This document shows positions 1 to 6,166 of a stretch of DNA of 7,227 nt, in pieces (position 1 is the stretch's first letter; each line of letters starts with the position of its first letter). The stretch is from Bacteroidales bacterium (GTDB lineage Bacteria > Bacteroidota > Bacteroidia > Bacteroidales > PUMT01). Location of the stretch: contig SLOS01000065.1 in NCBI GenBank assembly GCA_007132365.1, positions 1 through 7,227 of the forward strand, given 5' to 3'. The notes below the pieces were generated by a model. That model searched no databases. It had not been told where the DNA came from and saw nothing but the letters and a program-made list of their open reading frames with translations. Made by a program: the position numbers and the translations under genes.

Positions 1-706
1 GGTAAAAATGCAGGAAGTCATTGCGGTTATTGTTCCTTATGGCTTCGACAAACTGATTGGAGAATTTATTGGCATCAACATATAATACCGTTTTCTCATG
101 AAATTTATCTTTGACCTCAATACCGATAGCCTGACCGAGGTGGGTTTTTCCAAGGCCATTATCGCTGTATAGAAACAAAGGATTGAATGCTGTACCTCCA
201 GGATTGGCAGCCACTGCCAATCCGGCTGAGCGGGCAAGCCGGTTGCATTCACCTTCAACAAAATTCGCAAAGGTCTTATCAGGGCATAACTGCGGATCAA
301 CATGCAGCTTTTTTATCCCTGGAATTATAAATGGATTTTTTATGGTGTTCTCTCCGCTTTCCAAAGGAATTGAAACAGGTTTGTTCCTGGGTTCTGATTT
401 TGATTTACCCGGGAATTTTACAGTGTAAGGCTTAATATCCGAAAAACCGTTATTTTCCATCACGACATTGTACTCAAGCTTGGCATCATTTCCAAGTTCT
501 TTGCGCAGAGTCTTGCTCAATATATCTATGTATTGCTCTTCCAGATATTCATAGAAAAACGGGCTCGGAACCTGGATCGTTAAAACGTTACGATCAATTT
601 TGAGGGGAACAATAGGTTCAAACCAGGTCCTGAAACTAATTGAAGGTACATTATCCCTTATTACTTTCAAACAATTTTTCCAAACTAAATTATGATGGTT
701 ATCCAT
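1..706 (-). CDS. dnaA: Chromosomal replication initiator protein DnaA, N-terminal half (3' end beyond the left edge)
   Basis: DnaA is the AAA+ ATPase that binds and melts the replication origin. The frame is open from the ATG at 706 down to the window edge, giving 235 complete codons of an expected 450-480. Residues 1 to about 85 are domain I, recognisable from WKNCLKVI near residue 9, the SFRTWFEP segment and VPSPFFYEYLEE. A charged, Lys/Pro-rich linker (domain II) runs to about residue 140. Domain III begins near T145 (TFANFVEGECNRLARSAG) and contains GGTAFNPLFLY followed by a Walker A motif at residues 181-188 reading SDNGLGKT, where most DnaA proteins have GGxGLGKT. The reading continues into VLYVDANKFSNQFVEAIRNN, typical of the AAA+ core. 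The Walker B, sensor and DNA-binding domain IV lie outside the window. The start fits family length, with an A-rich leader (TTTAAA directly before ATG) and no Shine-Dalgarno. The gene lies 316 bp downstream of mlaD on the same strand, so it likely has its own promoter. Confidence 0.97.
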   Translation of the reverse strand, partial: MDNHHNLVWKNCLKVIRDNVPSISFRTWFEPIVPLKIDRNVLTIQVPSPFFYEYLEEQYIDILSKTLRKELGNDAKLEYNVVMENNGFSDIKPYTVKFPGKSKSEPRNKPVSIPLESGENTIKNPFIIPGIKKLHVDPQLCPDKTFANFVEGECNRLARSAGLAVAANPGGTAFNPLFLYSDNGLGKTHLGQAIGIEVKDKFHEKTVLYVDANKFSNQFVEAIRNNNRNDFLHFY

Positions 707-807
707 TTTAAAGTAAGGGCTTAATAGAATTTTACGACTTTTTGTTAGCAGAAGCAATTTTGTTAAAAAAAAGGATATAAAAAAATCGCAGGGGGTATTG
801 ACATTCT

Positions 808-836
808 GAAAAATAAAACAATGCTTTTATTAACAA
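808..836 (-). promoter_or_regulatory. Candidate dnaA promoter (Bacteroidota -33/-7 type)
   Basis: On the minus strand, TTG at 836-834 is followed after 18 bases by TATTTTTC at 815-808. This matches the Bacteroidota -7 consensus TAnnTTTG at seven of eight positions. Transcription would begin near 801 and leave a leader of about 95 nt before the dnaA ATG at 706. The region is so A/T-rich that chance matches are likely, so this is only a candidate. Confidence 0.25.
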
Positions 837-850
837 TCTTTTATAAAATT

Positions 851-870
851 AAAAAAAATGAAAAAAAATG
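851..870. repeat. Tandem 10-bp A-rich repeat (two copies)
   Basis: AAAAAAAATG occurs twice in direct succession. The 10-bp period places the A-tracts in helical phase, which would favour intrinsic DNA curvature upstream of the candidate dnaA promoter. Low-complexity slippage is an equally good explanation. Confidence 0.6.
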
Positions 871-918
871 CTTGTAACTGTTAATCAAGGTAATAAGGCA
901 TTGATATATTAAGAGTTT

Positions 919-949
919 GTTAACTAAACCTTTATTGCTCGTTAACTAA
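919..949. repeat. Direct repeat GTTAACTAA, 22-bp period, upstream of dnaA
   Basis: GTTAACTAA is present at 919-927 and again at 941-949, so the copies start 22 bp apart, about two helical turns. Each copy contains the palindrome GTTAAC. A related copy, GTTAATCAA, lies at 880-888. The layout resembles a regulator binding array on one face of the DNA, but no regulator is identified. Confidence 0.5.
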
Positions 950-1022
950 TGTTACTTCTACCGACTGGTAAAAAAACAGAAATATTCATCAAAGAAAAAG
1001 GAACATTGATCAAAAAAAAAAA

Positions 1023-1967
1023 CTAATCGCGCTTTCTCCCGAAAATTGAAAAATTGACGTACCTTCCCGGACGCTCCCTGAGGTCAATTAAAAGCTTGTC
1101 AAGATTTTCAGAAGCACTTTCAAGATTGTTATATAATTGCTCATCAGATATAAACTTTCCGAGAGAGCCTTCCCCCTCGCTGGCCCCTGCAAGCACATCA
1201 TTTAAATGGTTAACCGCAGAAAGCAGTTCAGATTTTGCAAGTGAGTCGGAAATGGCGGCAAAATTATTCAATATTATAGTAATATCCTCGTTGCTGGCCG
1301 CAACATTTCCCGAGATCGACCCGAGGTTGGCAAGTATCCTGTTAAAACGGCTGTCTTCTTTTGTGAGGAGTGTATCCATAGTATACATTGAGCGCTGAAG
1401 ACTGCTGACGGTGCCACTTATATCATCCATACTCTTTGAAAAGCTTTCGCGGAAATCCTCATCCAAAATAACTTTAAATATACCCATTACCGAATCAAGG
1501 GAGGCCATCATATCTATAGCCCTGTTTTTCAGAGGTTCTATCTGACGGGTAATCTCCTCCTGAAGATCAGGTTTAATATCTGCAATAAGAGTATCCCCTG
1601 AGTGATGCCTTTCAGCTGAAATCCCGGGAACCAGTTCAACTGCTTTGGTTCCCATAATATCTGAACTGAATATTCTTGCCATAGTGCCCTCAGGTAAAAT
1701 AATCCTTTTGTCGATCGAGATTTTTACAATCAGGTTCTGAATATCATCCATAAACCTGATATCATCAACATATCCCACTTTATAACCGCTCATGAAAACA
1801 TGACCGGACTCCATTAGTCCGCCAACCTGATCATATACAACAAAGTAATTATCGGTCGGTTTTAACAGGTTTTTCCCTCTGAGAAAACTGTATCCCCATA
1901 TGAAAAAACCGATAGTGAGGACCATCAGAATGCCGATCTTCACCTCTTTACTGATTTTTATCTCCAT
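1023..1967 (-). CDS. mlaD: MlaD/MCE-family lipid-transport substrate-binding protein
   Basis: This 314-residue protein is expected to be the periplasmic, inner-membrane-anchored lipid-binding part of an MCE (Mla-type) ABC transporter moving phospholipid or related lipids between membranes. A short cytoplasmic N-terminus (MEIKISKEVK) precedes one transmembrane segment at about 10-28. The MCE domain spans about 38-116, with the typical VGGLMESGHVFMSGYKVGYV pattern at 48-67 and LPEGTMARIFSSDIMGTKAVEL at 91-112. Residues of about 135-295 look helical or coiled-coil, as expected for the subunit's tunnel or needle. The end carries the Bacteroidota MCE signature: GSLGKFISDEQLYNNL (267-282) and RPGRYVNFSIFG (299-310). 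The ATG at 1967 has only an A/T-rich leader and no Shine-Dalgarno. The amidase gene lies 71 bp upstream on the same strand, suggesting co-transcription. The matching permease (MlaE) and ATPase (MlaF) are not in the window, so they must be elsewhere. Confidence 0.93.
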   Translation of the reverse strand: MEIKISKEVKIGILMVLTIGFFIWGYSFLRGKNLLKPTDNYFVVYDQVGGLMESGHVFMSGYKVGYVDDIRFMDDIQNLIVKISIDKRIILPEGTMARIFSSDIMGTKAVELVPGISAERHHSGDTLIADIKPDLQEEITRQIEPLKNRAIDMMASLDSVMGIFKVILDEDFRESFSKSMDDISGTVSSLQRSMYTMDTLLTKEDSRFNRILANLGSISGNVAASNEDITIILNNFAAISDSLAKSELLSAVNHLNDVLAGASEGEGSLGKFISDEQLYNNLESASENLDKLLIDLRERPGRYVNFSIFGRKRD

Positions 1968-1990
1968 TCAAATAAATATTTTAATATCTG

Positions 1991-2025
1991 TTTGCCCAAA
2001 ACCTGCCCGGCAAAAGAAGGGCAAA
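1991..2025. other. Inverted repeat between the amidase and mlaD
   Basis: TTTGCCC at 1991-1997 pairs perfectly with GGGCAAA at 2019-2025 across a 21-nt loop, which itself contains TGC/GCA arms at 2004-2012. On the minus-strand transcript it falls just after the amidase stop and before mlaD. No uninterrupted U-tract follows the stem, so it is a poor intrinsic terminator. It could be an RNA-processing or stability element, or a partial terminator that lowers mlaD expression. Confidence 0.4.
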
Positions 2026-2038
2026 ATCCCTTCCGAGG

Positions 2039-3208
2039 TCAATTACTGCTAATTGCCTCTTGCAGCGAAATCAGATTACCACTGCGAACGGCAACTATGA
2101 ATGCATCAGGAAAAATTTTATTGATTTTTTCCCTGTACACAGTTATATCCTCCAGGGTAGCTGCAGCTCCTACAACATACCTGAAAAGTCCATCCGACTC
2201 ATACACTTCAATATCTTTTATCCCTTTAAAAAAATCCGAATCCAGGGGAATCTTGTTCCTGGATGATATTACCTGTACCTTAAAGGTGATATTGTCCGGA
2301 TGTGAAGATGTTTCAGGTCCTTCAGAATTGGCGGGATTTCCTTCCTGATTGTTAACATTGTTGCTGCTGCCCGAAGATGCAAAAAGTCTGTCACTCTTTC
2401 TTTCAATTACTTCCTTGTAATCCCTGAAAGCCCTGAAAATAGCAGAGGCAATATAGGACTGGCCCTGATCAGACATAAGAAACCGTTCCTCTTCCTCATT
2501 GGAGATGAAACCAACCTCAACCAAAACACTTGGCATGGTGGTTTGATAAAGCACAATGAACCCTGCCTGCCTGATCCCCCTGTCTACCCGTCCAACCCTC
2601 TCTCTGAACTGGTCCTGAACATAAGATGCAAAATTCAGGCTCTGCCCCAGGAAGGTATTCTGCATAAGCGAAAAAATAATATAAGATTCCGGGGAGTTAG
2701 GATCAAATCCCTGGTATTGTTCATCATAATCTTCCTCAAAAAGTATGGCCGCATTTTCCTTCATGGCAACTTCCAGATTTTCCTTTGTTCTGTGAAGTCC
2801 TAAGACAAAAGTGTCAGTTCCTTTAATATTTCTGTTACTGTTGGCATTTGCATGAATTGATATAAAAAGATCGGCATTGTTCCGGTTGGCTATCTCTGCA
2901 CGCCTGTGCAGTTCAACGAATTCATCTGTGGTGCGTGTATAGATAACTTCCACATCAGGCAGGTATTCATTGATATAACCACCCAGTTTTAGCGATATTG
3001 GCAGAACTATATCTTTCTCTTTGGCCCGACGGCCCACTGCCCCGGGATCCTTACCACCGTGACCCGGGTCTATTACAACCCTCCTCAGCCTGTAAGCACC
3101 ATCATTTCCGCCATAAGTGGGATAAGTTAAAAAGAGTGCCCCAAAAGCAAGAATAAGTAAATTTATCCGTTTAGATTGATAAAATAAAGCCTTCGAAAAC
3201 CTGAGCAT
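2039..3208 (-). CDS. N-acetylmuramoyl-L-alanine amidase (Amidase_3) with C-terminal SPOR domain
   Basis: The product is a 389-residue zinc amidase that cleaves the bond between MurNAc and L-Ala in peptidoglycan, probably in daughter-cell separation. The N-terminus has basic residues and a hydrophobic stretch at about 15-31, so export to the periplasm is expected. The Amidase_3 domain covers about 43-265. VVIDPGHGGKDPGAVG gives zinc ligand H50, E64 follows in KEKD, SIHANAN gives H119, and VLVEVGFISNEEEE gives catalytic E231, so the active site is complete. A Ser/Asn-rich linker (about 275-305) leads to a SPOR-like domain at about 308-376 (FKVQVISS, then DGLFRYVVG), which in other proteins binds denuded septal glycans. 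A GGAG lies four bases before the ATG at 3208. It is the likely first gene of an amidase-mlaD unit and is divergent from lptD. The family resembles AmiC-type enzymes, but I assign no symbol. Confidence 0.95.
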   Translation of the reverse strand: MLRFSKALFYQSKRINLLILAFGALFLTYPTYGGNDGAYRLRRVVIDPGHGGKDPGAVGRRAKEKDIVLPISLKLGGYINEYLPDVEVIYTRTTDEFVELHRRAEIANRNNADLFISIHANANSNRNIKGTDTFVLGLHRTKENLEVAMKENAAILFEEDYDEQYQGFDPNSPESYIIFSLMQNTFLGQSLNFASYVQDQFRERVGRVDRGIRQAGFIVLYQTTMPSVLVEVGFISNEEEERFLMSDQGQSYIASAIFRAFRDYKEVIERKSDRLFASSGSSNNVNNQEGNPANSEGPETSSHPDNITFKVQVISSRNKIPLDSDFFKGIKDIEVYESDGLFRYVVGAAATLEDITVYREKINKIFPDAFIVAVRSGNLISLQEAISSN

Positions 3209-3238
3209 CGATCTCCAATTTTGATTTTATTGGTTAGT

Positions 3239-3271
3239 TTTGAAATTTAAAATTCTAAACTGATATCTTTA
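3239..3271 (+). promoter_or_regulatory. Candidate lptD promoter
   Basis: TTTG at 3239-3242 and TATCTTTA at 3264-3271, separated by 21 bases, resemble the Bacteroidota -33 (TTTG) and -7 (TAnnTTTG) elements; the -7 box matches seven of eight positions. Transcription would begin near 3278, leaving only about 12 nt before the TTG start at 3291, so the mRNA would be nearly leaderless. Confidence 0.4.
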
Positions 3272-3279
3272 CAAAAATA
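3272..3279 (-). promoter_or_regulatory. Candidate amidase -7 element
   Basis: The minus strand reads TATTTTTG, a full match to TAnnTTTG. Transcription would begin near 3265 and leave a leader of about 57 nt ending in GGAG before the amidase ATG at 3208. No convincing TTTG -33 box is present at the usual distance. The element directly abuts the candidate lptD -7 box at 3264-3271. Confidence 0.4.
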
Positions 3280-3290
3280 GTATAATAAAA

Positions 3291-6137
3291 TTGCATAATC
3301 AGAAATCACTTAAGCTTTTTAAGCCTTTCCTCCCGATTATTATCCTGATTTTGTTGTCGACCTTTCATCTGCCAGAAACCCGGTCACAGGAAAGATCTTC
3401 AGCCGCAGATACATTGCATCTGAACGAAACCATGCCGGAAAACCAACCGGAGCAAGAATTACAAAAGCAGGATTCCCTGCACCACCAATACCAGGAACAA
3501 GATACACTTCAGCAGCAACTCCGGGAGCAGGATACCCTGCAGCAGGAATCTCAGGATCGAAGCCTGCAACAATATGAGCAACAACCATTTCAGCAAACAG
3601 AACAACCCCGTCAAAGACAGGAAAGCAATATGCTAACCACAAAAGTTGAATATAGTTCATCTGATTCAATAGATTTTTCAATAAACGAGCAAAAATTGTT
3701 TCTGTATGGTGAAGCCTGGGTCAAATATGAAAACATTGAATTAAATGCTGCTTATATAGAAATTGACCTTGCCAGGAATGAAATTTTTGCCAGGGGCGAA
3801 ACAGACAGCCTTGGAATTGAAACAGGAAGGCCGGTAATGACCCAGGGTTCTGAGACATTTGAGGCAAAAACAATGAGATATAACTTTGAAACCAAAAGAG
3901 GCATTATTTCAGGTATTGTTACCGAGCAGGAAGGGGGATTTCTGCACGGAGAAACCACAAAGAAGCATGAAAATGAGCACCTGCACATAAGAGGAGGTAA
4001 ATATACATCGTGCGACCATGAACATCCGCACTTCTATATAGCATTGACAAGGGCAAAGGTCATTCCCGATGATAAGGTGATCTCCGGACCTGCATATCTT
4101 GTAATTGAAGATATTCCCTTGCCCCTTGCTATTCCGTTTGGTTTTTTCCCGAATAAACCGGAACGAAAGTCCGGAATTCTTTTTCCAACATACGGTGAAG
4201 AGGCCTCCAGGGGATTTTACCTGCGTGGCGGAGGTTACTATATGCACATTAATGATTATCTGGACCTGCGACTGGAAGGCGATATTTACAGTCTGGGTTC
4301 CTGGTCCGCCAACGCCGCCTCAAATTACCGTGTCCGATACAGGTATAACGGAAGCTTCAGGTATGCATATTCTCATAACGTAGCAGGGGAAAGAGGTATG
4401 GCCAACTACCAGGAAAACACATCATATAATATTGCCTGGCAGCACCGCCAGGATGCCAAGGCTTCTCCATACAGCAATTTCTCGGCAAGCGTCAATTTTG
4501 GTTCCAGTTCATTCAACAAATTCAACACCGTAAATCCCGATGTATTTGCAACCAACACTGCCCAGTCCAGCATCTCTTTCAGCCACCGTTGGCCTGACTC
4601 CCCGTTTTCCCTTACCAGCAATATAAGTGCTAACCAGAACTTTTCCAATCAAACGGTAAATTTACGCCTGCCATCTGTAAACTTCAACATGGCAAGGCAG
4701 TACCCTTTCAGAAACCCTGACCGTATAGGTGATCCCAGGTGGTATGACAATATAGAGCTGAGTTATACCTCCAAAATTGATAACAGGTTAAATACCTATG
4801 ATACCCTGCTTTTCCGAAGAGAAGCCTTAAGGGATATGCAGAATGGTTTCCAGCATGATATTCCATTAAGGGCAAACTTCCGGCTTTTTAACCTTCTGAA
4901 CATAACCCCGGGCGTAACTTATTCAGGTGTCATGTACACAAGCTCAATAAGAAAAACCTGGGTGGAGGATTATTACGATCCGCGCAGGGAAGAGATTGTT
5001 CCAAGCCTTGTCACAGACACCATTCCGGGCATTGTTTACGGCCACTCTATTAATCCGAATTTTTCAACAGGTTTAAGCCAGAACATTTATGGAATGTTTA
5101 TGTTCCGTGATTCCAGGATTGAAGCAATCAGGCATGTGATGACCCCATCGGTGGGATTTAGTTTCGCCCCTGACGTGGAAGGCCTGATGCCTGATTACTA
5201 CAGGACTGTGCAACGAGATACACTTGGAAATGAAACTACATACTCAATTTTTGAAAATGGGATATATGGCACCCCAAGCATCAGGGGCAGGGCAGGATCG
5301 GTAAACTTCAGCCTGGCGAATAATATTGAGATGAAGGTGCGCGACAGCAGGGATACCATAAACCAGTCCAGGAAAGTAAAAATACTCGACCGGCTCAATT
5401 TTTCAACCGGTTACAATGTTTACGCCGACTCCCTTAACTGGTCCACCATCAACATGACCGGCAACACAAGCCTTTTTGACAACAAGGTGCGCATTAATTT
5501 CAACGCTGTAATGGACCCCTATGCCCTGGATGAAAACTTCAGGAGGTACAACGCTTCCGAGTGGAGCGTTAACCGGTCCCCCGGAAGGATAACAAGGGCG
5601 GGACTAAGCCTTACCATGGGACTCAGATCTGCAGCAGCACCGAGGGGAACCGCTACGGGTCAGGGTCCTGATGGAAGGATGGCCCCGGGGGACAACGGAA
5701 CAATGATAGATGCCGGTAGCGGAATTCCCGGAGAGGATATGTTCTCACACCTTGATGACATAGATCATACGGTGCATTATTACGGCGATTATGTTGATTT
5801 CAACGTACCATGGAACCTTAACATACGCTATAACCTTAACTATTCAAAACCACGTGATGAAAGCCAGATAACCCAGACCCTCAATTTTTCAGGGGATATG
5901 AGCCTTACACCCAGGTGGAGGATACAGTTCAGTTCCGGGTACGACTTCAGGGCAAATAACTTTACGATGACCAATATTAATATTTACAGGGACCTGCACT
6001 GCTGGGAAATGCGTTTCGGGGTTGTGCCCTTCGGATCCAGAAAAAGCTGGAGCTTCTCCATTGCTGTAAAATCTACTCTGCTGCAGGATCTGAAATACCA
6101 TACGCAAAGAAGCTGGTATGACAATTTTTTCAGGTAA
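3291..6137 (+). CDS. lptD: LPS-assembly outer membrane protein LptD (Bacteroidota LptD_2 type)
   Basis: LptD is the outer-membrane barrel that, with LptE, receives LPS from the periplasmic Lpt bridge and inserts it in the outer leaflet. The 948-residue product has a signal peptide (Lys-rich start, hydrophobic PFLPIIILILLSTF at about 12-25), a Gln/Glu-rich spacer (about 45-112) with decapeptide repeats, and an OstA-like beta-jellyroll domain at about 115-255. That domain includes GEAWVKYENIELNAAYIEID and KYTSCDHEHPHFYI. The rest, from about 295, is beta-barrel with alternating aromatic and polar residues. The tail HCWEMRFGVVPFGSRKSWSF, then LLQDLKYHTQRSWYDNF, is typical of this family. The only cysteines are C241 and C904. 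A Gly/Pro-rich, low-complexity insert at about 780-815 is probably a loop. TTG at 3291 is the chosen start: a stop at 3261 closes the frame upstream, no ATG or GTG lies between, and the first internal ATG (3429) would lose the signal peptide. There is no Shine-Dalgarno. Confidence 0.93.
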   Translation: MHNQKSLKLFKPFLPIIILILLSTFHLPETRSQERSSAADTLHLNETMPENQPEQELQKQDSLHHQYQEQDTLQQQLREQDTLQQESQDRSLQQYEQQPFQQTEQPRQRQESNMLTTKVEYSSSDSIDFSINEQKLFLYGEAWVKYENIELNAAYIEIDLARNEIFARGETDSLGIETGRPVMTQGSETFEAKTMRYNFETKRGIISGIVTEQEGGFLHGETTKKHENEHLHIRGGKYTSCDHEHPHFYIALTRAKVIPDDKVISGPAYLVIEDIPLPLAIPFGFFPNKPERKSGILFPTYGEEASRGFYLRGGGYYMHINDYLDLRLEGDIYSLGSWSANAASNYRVRYRYNGSFRYAYSHNVAGERGMANYQENTSYNIAWQHRQDAKASPYSNFSASVNFGSSSFNKFNTVNPDVFATNTAQSSISFSHRWPDSPFSLTSNISANQNFSNQTVNLRLPSVNFNMARQYPFRNPDRIGDPRWYDNIELSYTSKIDNRLNTYDTLLFRREALRDMQNGFQHDIPLRANFRLFNLLNITPGVTYSGVMYTSSIRKTWVEDYYDPRREEIVPSLVTDTIPGIVYGHSINPNFSTGLSQNIYGMFMFRDSRIEAIRHVMTPSVGFSFAPDVEGLMPDYYRTVQRDTLGNETTYSIFENGIYGTPSIRGRAGSVNFSLANNIEMKVRDSRDTINQSRKVKILDRLNFSTGYNVYADSLNWSTINMTGNTSLFDNKVRINFNAVMDPYALDENFRRYNASEWSVNRSPGRITRAGLSLTMGLRSAAAPRGTATGQGPDGRMAPGDNGTMIDAGSGIPGEDMFSHLDDIDHTVHYYGDYVDFNVPWNLNIRYNLNYSKPRDESQITQTLNFSGDMSLTPRWRIQFSSGYDFRANNFTMTNINIYRDLHCWEMRFGVVPFGSRKSWSFSIAVKSTLLQDLKYHTQRSWYDNFFR
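3462..3551 (+). repeat. Three 30-bp tandem repeats encoding a Gln-rich decapeptide in LptD
   Basis: Residues 58-67, 68-77 and 78-87 of LptD read QKQDSLHHQY, QEQDTLQQQL and REQDTLQQES, giving a consensus [QR]-x-Q-D-[ST]-L followed by Gln-rich residues. The corresponding DNA units run 3462-3491, 3492-3521 and 3522-3551 and have diverged at several bases. A degenerate fourth unit may follow at residues 88-97. The repeat lies between the signal peptide and the OstA-like domain. Confidence 0.85.
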
Positions 6138-6153
6138 AAATAAAATTAGTCCC

Positions 6154-6165
6154 AACCGGCCGGTT
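6154..6165. terminator. 12-bp palindrome in the lptD/rplI convergent gap
   Basis: AACCGGCCGGTT is a perfect palindrome in the 29-bp gap between the stops of lptD and rplI, ending one base from the rplI stop codon. As RNA it could form only a short stem with a GGCC loop. For the rplI transcript the downstream bases include TTTTATTT, which gives a modest U-rich tail. A/T-rich sequence on the lptD side gives it a possible role in both directions. It could equally be a protein-binding site, so the terminator assignment is weak. Confidence 0.35.
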
Positions 6166-6166
6166 C

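Larger units (their letters stand above)
707..1022. other. A/T-rich intergenic region between mlaD and dnaA
   Basis: This 316-bp stretch has no plausible gene. It is dominated by homopolymer A and T runs, including an 11-A run at 1012-1022 abutting the mlaD stop codon. It holds a possible dnaA promoter (808-836, minus), a tandem 10-bp A-rich repeat (851-870) and a spaced repeat of GTTAACTAA (919-949). I searched both strands for DnaA boxes (TTATCCACA or TTTTCCACA and complements) and found none; CCACA and TGTGG are both absent. The region therefore resembles a dnaA regulatory leader more than a standard origin, although A/T richness next to dnaA is compatible with part of an origin. Confidence 0.6.

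Noticed and set aside
699..707. TTATCCATT as a DnaA box for autoregulation of dnaA
   Set aside because: It matches only seven of nine positions and is explained by the codons for the first residues of DnaA; no other box is nearby.
961..1022. Intrinsic terminator after mlaD
   Set aside because: An 11-T run follows the stop codon on the minus strand, but no stable stem precedes it; the only nearby inverted repeat (ATCAA/TTGAT) is five weak base pairs.
1054..1398. Plus-strand open frame antisense to mlaD (114 residues)
   Set aside because: It lies wholly inside a well-supported MCE gene, has no recognisable domain and is best explained as a shadow of that gene's codons.
1992..2348. Plus-strand open frame antisense to the amidase SPOR end (118 residues)
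   Set aside because: It overlaps a well-supported gene and its product resembles no family known to me; no promoter or Shine-Dalgarno is evident.
3429..3431. ATG within lptD as the true start
   Set aside because: It would remove the signal peptide at residues 1-30, which an outer-membrane protein needs.
3909..4247. Minus-strand open frame within lptD (112 residues)
   Set aside because: It covers the conserved OstA-like part of lptD on the other strand and looks like a coding shadow; its Cys-rich product has no domain signal.
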